A DNA stretch of 64,000 bases from Oegoconia quadripuncta (GCA_949316235.1 OX438744.1:37444778-37508777); one strand, 5' to 3'. Shown: positions 21,425-33,059, numbered from the stretch's first letter. Notes: generated by a model not told the origin, from the sequence alone. A program made the numbers and translations.

Positions 21425-21560
21425 TCTATGAGATGAAATCTAGCCTAAGTATATATTTTTCCAGGACATAGTATATCTGTGTGCCAATTTTCATCCAAAT
21501 CTGTTGAGTCGTTTCGGAATAATGGAGTAACGAAACTAACAAACATTCAAATTTTTGATA
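21425..21560 (+). repeat. Repeat R copy 2, diverged
   Basis: CCAATTTTCATCCAAATCTG then GAGTCGTTTCGGAATAATGG. Confidence 0.5.
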
Positions 21561-21783
21561 GAAAACTGCACTCAAATCCGACCACGTATTATTAAGATTC
21601 GGACTAACAAAGACAGAACACACTCTCGCTCAACGCGTCAAATATAACACCATAGGCATGGCCTCCGTTTGTATAGGCAGAAAGGCAGTGCCTACCCTAG
21701 AAAAATGTAAGCTTTCCTCGAAATACGGTGTCAAGACAGCTGATTCATACTGATATGAACCGAAAAATTTTAAACTATTAAAA

Positions 21784-22265
21784 AAAAACGTTTATTTTGA
21801 GTTTCTTTTAGAGTTACATATTTCACACACTTCTACCAAACTATAAATAGTTTATGGGCAGAAATTTAATTAATATTCTTACAATGTAACTGTAACACAT
21901 TATTTAAACTTTTGTGAATTTCACAGTATTACGAGTATGCATTGTAAATGGAACATAAACATTATGTGCTTCGTTTCATATATATTTATTTACAAGCATG
22001 ATTTGTAAACTTTTCTAACAGGAACTGTTTTATTTTAGTCTTAAATGATTTAGGCAGAGTGTAACTTAAATGATTTAGGCAGAGTGTAACTTTGTGTATC
22101 TTGAGGAAAACTGTTAAATATCTTGGGCACTAGGAATTTTCTGGTTCTTTGGCCATAATAGTTGTTAATCCTACAATAAATATTCCCTTTTCTATTTTTC
22201 TCTTTAGCTTTGTATAAGTTACTCGTTGCTTAAACTTATCACTTGAAAACTGTTGCGAGGATTGC
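21784..22265 (-). pseudogene. Non-LTR reverse transcriptase C-terminus and 3' UTR
   Basis: Reverse-strand relative of 14171-14550. On the minus strand the order is GGCCAAAGAACCAGAAAATT, the C-terminal coding end, then a long 3' UTR to 21784. A perfect 25-bp tandem duplication (22041-22065 and 22066-22090, TTAAATGATTTAGGCAGAGT..) lies in the coding part. Because 25 is not a multiple of three it shifts the frame. Confidence 0.65.
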
Positions 22266-22631
22266 TATAAGAATAAATTATTATTTTGTATTTGTATTTT
22301 TTCTCATTTAATAGTAAATATTATAATTGTGCCTACCTTTTGACAAAACCACGTCACTTCTTATTTCACCAATTTCACCAATCATTTCTTATCGGGGGTT
22401 AAAAATGGACATTACATTTGGACAGAATAATAATATCCGTTGTTCGAAAATATTAAATTTAAAAAACATCAGAATGATCGCTCATTTTGGCACGGCCACC
22501 AATACACCCCTGGATACTAGAGACTAATTGTCGAAAAAATTTCTATAAAATTTCGAGTAGCTGATGGTGGCCGTGCCAAGATGGGTCATACAAGTCCTTT
22601 CATTGTTATTTGGAAGCGGTTATTATGATAT

Positions 22632-22875
22632 GGATTTGGTTGGTGGTAGGACACTTTAAATGTCCGCCTGGCTAGCTACCACCATCTTATCTAAATCTGC
22701 CACCAAGCAGCAATGTTAATAGCATTGTTGTGTTCCGGTTGTCAGAGATAAGATAGCCAGTAGCCCAAATGTGTTGGGGTTTCCGGGTCAGTACGCTTCC
22801 ACCTTCGACCTCATCTTCACTTAACATCAGGTGTGATTGAGGTCAAGTACGAACCCGTCTTGCAATAAAAAAAAA
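22632..22875 (+). repeat. SINE B, 5'-truncated
   Basis: Lacks the tRNA-like head but has the body from GGTTGGTGGTAGGACACTTT through GGTGTGATTGAGGTCAAGTA to a poly-A tail. Confidence 0.85.
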
Positions 22876-22974
22876 ATACACCAACGATCCTCAAAGATTC
22901 GTATCTAATTTGGAAGCATAAAGCATTATACAGTTCTGCTTCCTACCAAACTATCCGCATCTAACCTATCGATG

Positions 22975-23130
22975 ATAAAACGGCCGATCTCGTTTCCCGC
23001 GAAAATCGGCCCCGCCCCGCGCGCCACCCGCCCGCGTCCGTCCAGAAACCGTTCAAGGCCACATTCCGTTTTCAAACCATCCATTGTCAATGTCGCCATC
23101 AAATTGACGAATGTTTTCTTTGGCTGCGTT
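22975..23130. promoter_or_regulatory. GC-rich island, candidate regulatory element
   Basis: CCCGCGAAAATCGGCCCCGC and CCCGCGCGCCACCCGCCCGC stand out from the AT-rich intron and match no repeat family in the window. CCCCGCCCCG is a GC-box-like site for Sp/KLF factors. It may be an internal promoter or enhancer; function is unproven. Confidence 0.35.
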
Positions 23131-23713
23131 TGGAAATTATTTTTTTTTTAAACGAATCTAAAATGATAAATAGTGAATCCACTGAACTTCACAATTGTTA
23201 AGTATATAGAAATGTAAAATTTGTACCAAATAATAGAAGTAATTGAGTCTGATATTTAATTATCAGTGAAGTTTATCATAATACTACAAAGGTGAGCTGA
23301 CTATTTTATGTAGGAGATTGGTAGGTATTTGTTTTGAAACAGGTACATAGTTATTCTGTCCCAGGTCTTAACTTTTTCTAGAAATCTGTAACAGAATTGC
23401 GTAATGGAAAGAGGTCTTACAGTACACGGACGAAATGTAAAAACTATATAAACAGATTTTTGTTTAAATATTTAGTCCCACGCCTGCTTCCGCCCGCTCG
23501 CACGTGTGATGTAATTTTTTTTTATAGATAAAGATAGAGCAAAGAAAGACTTGTAAAAGTGATGACAAACTGTTATCAATTCAGGCTACTGGCTAACTAA
23601 TCCTAGTAAATATTATTTCATGTAAAATATTGTGTTTTTTATATTAAGTAAAAACCGATCCGCTTGCAATGAATGCTTACTAGGAAGGTGTATGCGCCAT
23701 AATATTATATATT
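23131..23713. other. No gene recognised
   Basis: AT-rich. 23480-23510 holds an isolated GC patch (CCCACGCCTGCTTCCGCCCG). Confidence 0.35.
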
Positions 23714-24042
23714 AACCGCCTCCGTGGCTCAATGTAAACAACATAGAGTTTACGATTCGGAGGTCGCGCATTCGATCCCCAGCGGGGTACATGTTTAGTA
23801 CTCGGTTTGGTAGGTGGTAGGGCATTTTAAATGTGCACCTGGCTAGCTACTACCATCTTATCTAAATCTGCCGCCAAACAGCAAAGTTAATAGCATTGTT
23901 GTGTTCCGGTTGTCAGAGATAAGATAGCCAGTTCCCCAAATATTTGGGTTTTCGGGTCAGTACGCTTCCACCTTCGGTCTCATCTTCACTTTACATCAGG
24001 TGTGATTGATGTCAAGTGCTAACCCGTTGTGCATAAAAAAAA
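23714..24042 (+). repeat. SINE B (tRNA-derived), full length
   Basis: Begins ACCGCCTCCGTGGCTCAATG (A-box region), has a mutated B box (GCATTCGATCCCC for GGGTTCGATCCCC), then the body GCCTGGCTAGCTAC, GTTGTGTTCCGGTTGTCAGA, and a 3' end TGCATAAAAAAAA. This length (about 330 bp) defines family B here. Confidence 0.9.
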
Positions 24043-24707
24043 CACTCGTATAAAAATTACACCCAACCAACGATTGCACCAGAAATTCGGTTCCAAATAG
24101 CGAATGAGAGGTGCACCATGAAAGAACGAAAGCTTCGACGGTCCTTTTCCTTTCTAAATTTACAGTGTACCCTAAATAATACTATAATTAATAAAAAAAA
24201 AATTGTAATGTATATCTGTCAAAAATATTTTACAGTATATAAGTGAACGAGTAATTAGTCTTAAATCCAAAATATATCCTGACCCTCAACCTCTCATCTA
24301 ATCCATTGCAACAGAGGTCTTATAAAATGGACGAATTGAAAACTTATATCCAAAATATATAAAGCCTTGATTTCCTATTAACAGAATTTGCACGACGGTT
24401 CAATATATTTTGGTCGGTTTATCTACGACCGAGCTTCGAACGGTCAATGTCAATATACAGGGTGAAGCGACATGTGTCATACATTTTTAGCATACGTTAG
24501 GCATCAATTAATCTATTTAGCAAACAACTTTTCAATAGGTCATTGCCTTTAGAACGTGTTACTTGTCATCTTGAAAACAAGAACTAATCAGACTCTTGTC
24601 TAAAATTATATTGACATAAGCCGGATTATTATTTTAAAGAATAAGAAAAATATGCGTCTATAAATAAAGGTTATTTACGTTTCGGCACGTGAAAAGATTA
24701 TAACTAA
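24043..24707. other. No gene recognised
   Basis: Contains a lone ATACAGGGTGAAGCGACATG at 24457, possibly one end of a CAGGGTGA element whose partner end was not found. Confidence 0.35.
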
Positions 24708-24907
24708 CCCGTGGTGACTTAGGGATTTTCTACCAAGAAACATCTACAGATTTGCACATTTTAACGGCGATGGGTTCACCCCCCGTCACATGTGCATTGC
24801 TGTACATTTCGTAGGGTGAACCGTGGGTGATGTTTCAGGCATTAAACTCTTATATATTTGATTTGACCACCCCATTTGGGATGAAGATCGTGACGTCATG
24901 TATGTAT
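24708..24907 (-). repeat. Repeat E copy
   Basis: TAACGGCGATGGGTTCACCC, then GTGAACCGTGGGTGATG, then CACCCCATTTGGGATGAAGA and CGTGACGTCATGTATGTAT, the reverse of the E consensus. Confidence 0.75.
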
Positions 24908-25384
24908 TGTATTTATTATTTAAATGTCATAGCATTTTTAATATAGCTACGCACCTAATAAGTGTATAATTTACACAACAAATAAAAGGTTATGATAAGA
25001 TAAAACATATAACAAATAAACATGATAGATAACCGAATAAACATAAACAAACCAGAAACCGGTCCAAAGTAATAATTGTTTATTGAATTATTTCTAACAA
25101 TGTTAACTTTATAATTTGAAATTAACATTTGACAGATAAAATTATGGATTATTAAAAATTAATTAAGAGTTACATGAATAAATTATGGGACATCAAATTA
25201 TAATTGTTATTAGAAGTTCTTAGTTTGCAATGGTCATAATGTAAGTTGTCCATTTCATAATTTACAAACCATTATTCAACTGCTGGTGTCTGATTGAGCT
25301 GAAGTTTAGCATATTATGTAATGCATGCATGTAATGCAATGTAAGTTCGGTGACAATGCAATATTATGGTACCATCGAGCTGAA
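24908..25384. other. AT-rich, no feature
   Basis: Long AT-rich stretch. ATGCATGCATGTAATGCAAT at 25321 is a small simple repeat. Confidence 0.35.
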
Positions 25385-25535
25385 CTGATGATGAGGCCTG
25401 GATGCAGTGCCGGTTCAAGGCAAGTTTTCAGATGGAGCGAGTTCCAATTATGGCGCCCCCCTTGCTTGTACCTAATAATACCAGTAGTGCATGCGAGCAT
25501 GGAACTGTGAAGATCTCGACAATGTCTTTTAAGTT
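25385..25535. repeat. Repeat Q copy 1
   Basis: GCGAGTTCCAATTATGGCGC, CCCTTGCTTGTACCTAATA and GAAGATCTCGACAATGTC match the two copies at 46537-46690 and 46788-46925. Confidence 0.65.
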
Positions 25536-25944
25536 TATGTCTGATTTGTCGATTGAAAACAGCTATGCTCGTGGCATTGCACTTGTAACGGAACAGTTGA
25601 TGTAGAATAAAATAAACTACATTATGTCGGAATTAAGGTACATTTATTTAACTAACTTTTTTTTGATCTCTGAAACTTGGCGCCTGGGAATGGCCTGCGC
25701 GATGTAGAGACTGGAACTCCCTGATGGCAAACGGCAAGATAGTCGAATTTGTTCCGTAGCCATGATAAGATGGACCTCCTTGATTGACTTTTCTTCTTTG
25801 TACCAATAATGTGATAATCATATTGGAGTATTAAATGCTTGTTTTTAAAAGTAATTTTAATGTAGAGTTAATTAAATACTAACTGCTCTACATTTGTTAG
25901 ATACTTTTGGATGCTATTGTACATAAGAGGAATTTGTAATTCAA

Positions 25945-26036
25945 TCGCATTGGCTACTCGTTTTCGTTTAGCGAAGTTAAGCGACGCCTGCCGCGGTCTG
26001 TCCTTGGATGGGTGACCACAACTGGCATTTTTAATT
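25945..26036 (+). repeat. 5S rRNA-derived fragment 1
   Basis: GGCTACTCGTTTTCGTTTAG, then CGAAGTTAAGCGACGCC and TTGGATGGGTGACCACAAC line up with 5S rRNA around its internal Pol III promoter (A box AAGTTAAGC, C box GATGGGTGACC). It is not an intact 5S gene: the 5' part and the closing stem are missing or diverged. Probably the head of a 5S-derived SINE or a retrotransposed 5S copy. Confidence 0.6.
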
Positions 26037-26049
26037 CCCAACAATAAAC

Positions 26050-26205
26050 AATGGATGTTATGTGTTTCACGCCGTTGTGTGTCCAGTACTTGTCCAGACG
26101 TACCTGGAGGTAGTGCGGTCCGATTTGAGTGTGGTTTCTTTTAAAATTAAAGATTATATGTACAAGGCGATATACTAGCCATGTTTTATGAAAATCCGGT
26201 TTAAC
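26050..26205 (+). repeat. Dispersed repeat S
   Basis: TTTCACGCCGTTGTGTGTCC, GCGGTCCGATTTGAGTGTGG and AGCCATGTTTTATGAAAATC. Related to 15183-15350. Confidence 0.45.
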
Positions 26206-26214
26206 ATGGTGAAT

Positions 26215-26496
26215 GATAATAAATAAATAATAATAAATATCCTTAGACATACACACAGCGCCATCTAGTTCCACATTAAGCAACTACAAGCTTGTGTTGT
26301 GGATACCAGATGGTTGATATACTACATAAATACATTTTTTGTGTAAATAAATACTTATTATAAATGAAAACATCCATAACTCGGGTACACATGTCCGTAT
26401 TCATCACACAAACATATGCCCCTAGCGGGATTCGAACCCGCAACCTTTTGGTATAGTGGTCAGAGTTGCTAACCACTACACCAAACAGGTCGTCAT
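26215..26496 (-). repeat. SINE A, full length
   Basis: In SINE orientation: ACCTGTTTGGTGTAGTGG (A box), GGTTGCGGGTTCGAATCCC (B box), then a body ending near an AATAATAATAAAT tail. The head reads like a tRNA with anticodon arm lost, so it is not a tRNA gene. Confidence 0.9.
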
Positions 26497-26659
26497 GATC
26501 ATTATGGTCAATGATGATTATGGACTTTATGTTGCTCTTTGAATTTCTAATAGATCTTTGTATTGAGCAGGAAAACGAATTCATTTAGACAAAGCAACAA
26601 TTTTTTGTTTGTTTTATGAAAAATCTAAGCATTTATAAGAAAATAGAGTTGAGTATCTA

Positions 26660-26775
26660 TAATAATGGGTGAAACATAGGTTTCCCTAGTTCAGGCACCA
26701 GTCTCCACATAGAATTATAGTCCCTAGATATATTTAACTCTACTATACAATAATGCTATAATGTGGAGAAAAGTA
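26660..26775 (+). mobile_element. Non-LTR family T 3' end, copy 1
   Basis: AGTTCAGGCACCAGTCTCCA, CATAGAATTATAGTCCC and ACAATAATGCTATAATGTGG followed by A-rich sequence. Same as 49718-49850. Confidence 0.65.
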
Positions 26776-27084
26776 AAAAAATTGTATGATTGAAAAAAAA
26801 AACAGGCAGATATGCTTTGCCTGAATGCCATAATGTTAGACAGTAATCTAAGATTGCACTGTATGATAGCCTTGAGTTAGATGGACAGATTTTGAAGTTC
26901 AAATACCCTTTTAATATGCTTATTATTAAATTATAGAGTAAATATTCCATTAAAGAGTTCTTGGATCACAAGGACAATTGAATGCATGCTTGCATGCATT
27001 TCTTGATGTCAAAATTGGATATTGTCAAATATTTCCATGTCATTATCATGACTGAATTAGGAGGATCTTACTGTAAATAACACC

Positions 27085-27140
27085 TAATGTAATGTACCCT
27101 ATTCAAGAGAAAATAAGTCATATTCTATTCTATTCTATTA
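27085..27140 (+). repeat. Element 3' end with (ATTCT)n
   Basis: Coordinates cover CCTATTCAAGAGAAAATAAG and ATTCTATTCTATTCTATTA, a microsatellite tail of a truncated retrotransposon. Confidence 0.5.
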
Positions 27141-27431
27141 CATTTCAAGAAAACTTCTATATCGAAATGCTAGGGGTACAACGCCAAATTTTAGTTCAAC
27201 GCCATCTATGCCATTTTTATAGAAGTAGACCTAAAAACGGCTCAATATCTATGATCAAATCTCTTGGACATAATTAATGATTAATTATTCCTCTCGTTTG
27301 GCTTACATTATGCCGGTTTACTGGCACGATAGGTTTTCTTATGAATATATTATTTGCAATATAATGAATGTATCCATCGATTTATTATATCATTTGACCT
27401 TGAGTAAATTATCTGTGGCTTATATTTTTTT

Positions 27432-27515
27432 TAGGGTTCCGTTCGTCTAAAAGAAAAAGTGAACCCTTCGTTGTCCGTCTGTCTGTCAAGACCCATTTTC
27501 TCAGTAACGCGTGGA
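27432..27515 (+). repeat. GGGTTCCG repeat W
   Basis: TTAGGGTTCCGTTCGTC and TTGTCCGTCTGTCTGTCAAG, a motif pair also seen near 39596-39720. Confidence 0.5.
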
Positions 27516-27544
27516 AGTATAATTCTACGTTCGTTGGAGCTGTA

Positions 27545-27872
27545 ACCGCCTCCGTGAATCAATGTATACAACATAGGGTTTACGAATCGGAGGTCGCGGG
27601 TTGGATCCCCAGCGGGGTACAAGTACTCGGTTTGGTTGGTGGTAGGGCATTTTAAATGTCCGCCTGGCTAGCTACCACCATCTTATCTAAATCTGCCGCC
27701 AAGCAGCAATATTAATAGCATTGTTGTGTTCCGGTTGTCATAGATAAGATAGCCAATCCCCCAAATGTGTTGGGGTTTACGGGTCAGTACGCTTCCACCT
27801 TCGACCTCATCTTCACTTAACATCAGGTGTGATTGAGGTCAAGTACGAACCCTTTGCGTATAAAAAAAAATT
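27545..27872 (+). repeat. SINE B, full length
   Basis: Complete copy from CCGCCTCCGTGAATCAATG through B box GCGGGTTGGATCCCC to an A-rich tail. A repeat E copy follows directly. Confidence 0.9.
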
Positions 27873-27877
27873 CAAAT

Positions 27878-28094
27878 ATACATATATAACGTCACGACCT
27901 ATATTCCAAATATGGTGGTCCGAGATGTTCCAAACATTAAGTAAGACTTTAATGATTAAAACAACATCCACTGTTCACCTTATGAAACGTGACAGGGGCT
28001 CACAGTTGAAACGTAGATGTTTTTTTTTAGGAAAGTCCCTTAGTCGCCCTTTACAACGCCCCCGTGAAGAAATGTGTTGGTTCAATTCTATTGA
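27878..28094 (+). repeat. Repeat E copy
   Basis: TACATATATAACGTCACGAC, AACATCCACTGTTCACCTTA, GTCCCTTAGTCGCCCTTTAC and the end GTTGGTTCAATTCTATTG. Confidence 0.75.
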
Positions 28095-28560
28095 AATGCC
28101 GAAACAACTCAGTTACTAATTTCGAATATACACAATCAATGAAATCAAAGGAAAATGTTTGATATTATCGTCAAGGCATTCAGTTTGGCTTACAAAATAA
28201 AAATAGACAACTCGGCAGATCTTCAACCAAATTCTGGGAACGAATTACCAAAACCACTCTTGTACATCACAATTTTTTTTATATATAAATAGCTCTATCT
28301 CAAAGGGATAGAGTCTATCGTGTGTTGAGAGTTGGACATGAAGACATGTTCAAATTCGTAAGTGTATAATTTTGATTGACACCAGCCATTACGAATGACT
28401 TAGGTATTGCGTCATCTAATACATATTATATTTACATAGATACATGTGGTTACCGTAGGCTTCTGGCACACGAGCGACTTAAATGATCGTTGTAAAAGCG
28501 TTTACTGAAAATTATTAACACGAAAAATATATTTTTTTTTATTTCAAAAATAACATTATA
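28095..28560. other. No gene recognised
   Basis: 28290-28340 has a short inverted motif around CTCTATCTCAAAGGGATAGAG (CTCTATC / GATAGAG). Confidence 0.35.
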
Positions 28561-28561
28561 A

Positions 28562-28840
28562 ATAATAATAATAAATGTCTTTGCATAAACACACAGCGCC
28601 ATCTAGGTCCACAGTAAGCATCTAGGCTTGTGTTATGGATACCAGATGGTTGATAAACTACACAAATACATTTTTTTATTTGAATTTTTTACATGAATAC
28701 ATGTATAAATGAAAAAACATTCATAACTCGGGAACACATGTCTGTTTTCATCATACTAACATATGCCCCTAGCGGGACTCGAACCCACGACCATTTGGTA
28801 TAGTAACAAAGTTTCTAACCACTGCACTAAACAGGTCGTC
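28562..28840 (-). repeat. SINE A, full length
   Basis: Head CTGTTTAGTGCAGTGG, B box mutated (GGGTTCGAGTCCC), 3' end in AATAATAATAATAAATG. Confidence 0.85.
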
Positions 28841-28875
28841 TATACATAATAGTTCGCCTGGTGAATTTCTTTTAT

Positions 28876-28990
28876 ATGGTGTGGGAACTACTCACTTTAT
28901 CGAGATAAAAAATCCAGGGCAAGTTTACCTGTGTACCAAATTTCATCCAAATCCGATCATCTATTTTGACGGAGTGTATCGGTAACGAGT
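28876..28990 (+). repeat. Repeat R copy 3
   Basis: GGGAACTACTCACTTTATCG and AAATTTCATCCAAATCCGAT. Confidence 0.6.
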
Positions 28991-29077
28991 CGCTCAGAAG
29001 ACAAATAGTGGACGTTTCTATGCTATGGGCTGTGAATGGTGCACAAGTGCTTTAGTGTCTCCGCTATCGGATTCCTG

Positions 29078-29268
29078 TCCCGCTGGTTAGCTACCACTAT
29101 CTTATCTAAATCTGCCGCCAAACAGCAATGCTAATAGCATTGTTGTGTTCCGGTTGTCAGAGATAAGGATAGCCAGTTCCCCAAATATTTGTGTTTCCGG
29201 GTCAGTACGCTTCCACCTTCGGCCTCATCTTCACTTAACATCAGGTGCGATTGAGGTAAAAAAAAAAA
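29078..29268 (+). repeat. SINE B, 5'-truncated
   Basis: From CTGGTTAGCTACCACTATC to TTGAGGTAAAAAAAAAA. The last about 15 bp of the consensus before the A tail are missing. Confidence 0.85.
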
Positions 29269-29554
29269 TTCAGCTAGAGCACTATACAAATACACCTACT
29301 TTGTAAAAGTAGGTGTCAACTTAAGGGTATGATTTACTATTAACTGTACAATGGAGCGACATAGTCAATATTGACTAAGCTCTCAAAATTAAGATTTAAA
29401 AAAAAAAATGATTTTAATTTGCTTGCGTTTTACAGATTTAATTGTTTTTTTTTATCTTAAAATGTAAAATGTAGATTTTGCTGCTTGCTAGGTGCGGCGA
29501 ACAAAACGTCAAATTGAAACGAAGTCATGAAAAAAAACTTGCCAAAGATAAGAA

Positions 29555-29790
29555 TAAGAATAGTTTATTATCAACGCCACAACACGATACAAAAACAAAG
29601 TAGTCAATTATAGCTAAAATAGAAATACAATTATGAAGAAGATCCCGACAATGCTGTCACGTGTTGCGGCGTGCACAAATGGGTTAGCACTCAGCTCATG
29701 CTGCGACGAATCACAGCGCTGGTTTTCAGTGCCCCCAAATGGCCAGTGACGCACGGACGCCACGTGAGGTACAATAATGAGCAGAATAAT
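29555..29790 (-). mobile_element. Non-LTR family M 3' end, copy 2
   Basis: AATAGTTTATTATCAACGCC at the tail side, then GAAGATCCCGACAATGCTGT and GCACAAATGGGTTAGCACTC. Confidence 0.5.
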
Positions 29791-29967
29791 AATAAATAAT
29801 TTAGTGTATGTATAGTGTAGTGTAAATATACAAAATAATAATTACGTAATAGTATTATAAATAAATACGTCAGAAAATGGATCACCATATTTTGTTTTTT
29901 TAATGAATACAAATAGACACATTCTGAAAACTTTTTATAATTCCGTATTGTTTTAGCACGTAAAATG

Positions 29968-30027
29968 AGTAGAATCAACCCATCTCTTCCTGTGGATGTC
30001 GTAAAAGGCGACTAAGGGATTACCACC
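29968..30027 (-). repeat. Repeat E terminal fragment
   Basis: AGAATCAACCCATCTCTTCC, then GTCGTAAAAGGCGACTAAGG. Confidence 0.6.
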
Positions 30028-30762
30028 AAACCATTCCTCTTAACATCGAACGTTGCCAAACTTATTTAATGACATCAAATCTTTGCATTATTCATTAAAC
30101 CAACTCTTCCAAACTTCATACTATCAGACGTTTGTGTGCAGTGCACCCTTATTTAAATATTTTGGAACTCGGTACAAAGTTATATTTCTCGTATCACTGA
30201 TTGATAACATGCGAATTTAATTAATGTGAATGTGATATTTTAAATTCGACCTTTCCCAAAATATAGTTATTATATTATTTACTACAAATTTACTCAACAT
30301 TTAATTTGAATTGAAAGAAAATCTATTAAAATATTTGTGTGTAATGGAAAGAACATTGTGGATAAGCTTAAAAATTTTGGATTTTTAATTGCTCTTATTG
30401 ATCTTCATTTTCTACGTTCGTTCATGACATTATTTCTTTTTATTGTAATTAAATTTTAATTATATAAAAAAGGATTAAAGTATTTATAATTTGATTGGGT
30501 CATTGTTCATTCAAGCACTAAAATTTAACATTCAATTGTATAATGTACCAAACGTTTATATTTTAAAAATACGCAACAAGTTCCTTTTTGTTATAACAGC
30601 ATTAAAATTATATTAGCATCTGGAGTAGACAAATAGCATTTTACCAAAATGAATCTTAGCTACAATGTAATAATGTTCATTTATTTTCAACTCACAAAAT
30701 TGATTATATTAGCATAGCGTATAAGTATTTAACGTTCATTTTTCTTATATACTAATATTTAC
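30028..30762. other. AT-rich, no feature
   Basis: Very AT-rich. No repeat or coding sequence recognised. Confidence 0.4.
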
Positions 30763-31020
30763 GCCCTGTTTGGTGCAGTGGTTAGCAACTCTGGCAACTA
30801 TACCAAAAGGTTGCGGGTTCGAATCCCGCTAGGGGCATATGTTTGTGTGATGAATACGGACATGTGTACCCGAGTTATGGATGTTTTCATTTATAATAAG
30901 TATTTATTTACAAGAAAAAATGTATTTATCTAGTATATCAACCATCTGACATCCACAACACAAGCCTATAGTTGCTTAGTGTGGAACTAGATGGTGCTGG
31001 GTGTATGTCTAAGGATATTT
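30763..31020 (+). repeat. SINE A, full length, forward
   Basis: CCTGTTTGGTGCAGTGGTTA (A box), GGTTGCGGGTTCGAATCCCG (perfect B box), body AACCATCTGACATCCACAAC and end GTCTAAGGATATTT. Confidence 0.9.
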
Positions 31021-31194
31021 TAAAAAAATATATAAATATTTATATATTTTAAGACATAAGCAGCTGATATAATTTTGATGCTGACTATATTTCAACTGTA
31101 GCCATATTGACTTTTCAAATCGTTTATAACTCCATTATTCTGCGCTTCAGTCATTGTCCGTAAACCCAAAAACACAACAACTTCCAAATAGTAG

Positions 31195-31330
31195 ATAACA
31201 AGTAAAACTATCCGTCCGTATGCTCTAACCAAATTACACTAATCGTGGTGCCGTCACGCGATTCGACTATCTTTATCTCGCGGCTGTACCTTGGGTATGA
31301 TATAATTTGGCGGCCCTGCCGGAGGCTACG
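31195..31330. promoter_or_regulatory. Repeat-free GC-richer island
   Basis: GTGGTGCCGTCACGCGATTC, CTATCTTTATCTCGCGGC (two GATA-type words) and GCGGCCCTGCCGGAGG. No family match in the window. Candidate regulatory DNA by composition only. Confidence 0.25.
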
Positions 31331-31655
31331 CCAGCATTCCTTTGTTCATAGTGCTTATACTTTTTCGGTTATCCAGGACTATTTAGATATACGTTATTGT
31401 ACTGACAGAAGCTCGTCTTAAAAATCTGGTGACGACAGTATTATTTTAAGAAGTGATAGGATTCGAAGAATGAAAATATAAAATAAGCAAAACCTGTATC
31501 TTATAAAAGATAATTAATATCAGTTTATGATCTGTTGACGGAGAGGTTAATGCCAAAGATCACACCTAATTTACTGCATCTGTGTGGGTTATATGTAATT
31601 TCATCAATAACGCAGCTTTAGTAAAGCGTTGTCTGAGGTATGATTTTTTTTTTTT

Positions 31656-31882
31656 AATAAATATTTCCGACACTTACACCAATCATCTAGCCCCAAACTA
31701 AGCAAAGCTTGTACTATGGATACTAGATAACGGATAAACACACATAAATATTTATATGAACATCCATGACTCGGGAATAAATGTTCGTATTCATCACACA
31801 AACATTTACCCCTCGCGGGATTCGAACCCGCAACCGTTGGTTTCGCCGACAGGGTCATTATCCACTACACCAACCGGTCGTC
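31656..31882 (-). repeat. SINE C (tRNA-derived), full length
   Basis: In SINE orientation: GACCGGTTGGTGTAGTGG, then AACGGTTGCGGGTTCGAATC (B box), body AGTCATGGATGTTCATATAA and the end AGTGTCGGAAATATTTATTA. Similar head to A but a different body. Confidence 0.9.
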
Positions 31883-32149
31883 GTTGGTTAGCTTGTCGTT
31901 CGCTCGGCAATTTAATGTATTCCCTTTCGTCAACGATATCGATGAAGTCGATGCAGAACACCGCGCCTGAGATTGGCATTTACAAAATTTAAAAACACTT
32001 AGATGAGTTTAGATAGTGTATTAGGAACTTAATAACTTAGGAAAGGGATTATTTGATGACTTAGAGACTAATAAGGTTCTAAATAAATAACCTTTTTTAT
32101 TCGTCGACTGCAAAGCCTTTGTTTGGAGGATCGAAAACCAACTAGGTGT

Positions 32150-32479
32150 TTTTTTTTATGCATAATGGGATAGTACTTGACCTCAATCACACCTGATGTT
32201 AAGTGAAGATGAGGTTGAAGGTGGTAGCGTACTGACCCGGAAACCCCAACACATTTGGGGAACTGGCTATCTTATCTCTGACAACCGAAACACAACAATG
32301 CTATTAACATTGCTGCTTGGCGGCAGATTTAGATAAGATGGTGGTAGCTAGCCAGGCGGACATTTAAAATGCCCTACCACCAACCAAACCGAGTACTTAA
32401 ACATGTACCCCGCTGGGGATCGAACCCGCGACCTCCGAATCGTAAACCCAATGTTGTTTACATTGAGCCACGGAGGCGG
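32150..32479 (-). repeat. SINE B, full length
   Basis: Reverse copy with intact B box (as read on +, GGGGATCGAACCCGCGACC) and head ending GAGCCACGGAGGCGG. Confidence 0.9.
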
Positions 32480-33059
32480 TAGGTTTATCTGAAATACCAT
32501 CGAAATATCAGAAGAGAAAGCAATTCCATGTATCAGATTTGTATTTGATAACATTGATTCGGTATTACCAGTGGTAACGTATATTCTGTACTTAGTTGTA
32601 AATTTCTGACCAAAAATTTATATATACGATATATATTTTAATATATATGTAGCTACTACTACTTGATTTATTGTTATGTTTTCGATTGCACGTTTACATG
32701 CGTGTTATTGTTGAATAGCTCACTATTTATAGTATAAAATCAACATAATGATTTCACTTTTCACAGCATTCGGCTATAACATCACAAATAAAATCCATAC
32801 TGACACTTTTATACATTTTATTACCCCTTCTGGGTTTTTGTATTCTAAACGTTTGTTTATTGCTTTATTAAACTGTCTTATAAAGCCATAGGTATGCTTA
32901 AAGCGTGTTAAATAAAAAAAATATATATTAAAGTCAAGATTTTGATTTGTCATTGAATTCATGTACAGTAGACAACACGTCCATCGTAAAACTACCAATG
33001 TAAGCTGGCTGCGTGCCTCTATCAGAAATATATACACATCTAGATGTGCTTATGCCGGT
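32480..33059. other. AT-rich, no feature
   Basis: No repeat recognised. ATATATACGATATATATTTTA near 32620 is simple sequence. Confidence 0.35.

Noticed and set aside
26420..26496. tRNA gene calls at SINE heads (also 30763, 38880, 32400, 41640, 50220, 57700)
   Set aside because: They have good A and B boxes but no complete acceptor or anticodon stem, and each is joined to a shared SINE body, so they are SINE promoters rather than tRNA genes.
31756..31992. ORF with YPSRDSNPQPLV
   Set aside because: This is the usual translation of a tRNA-derived SINE B box (GGGATTCGAACCCGCAACC), not a protein.
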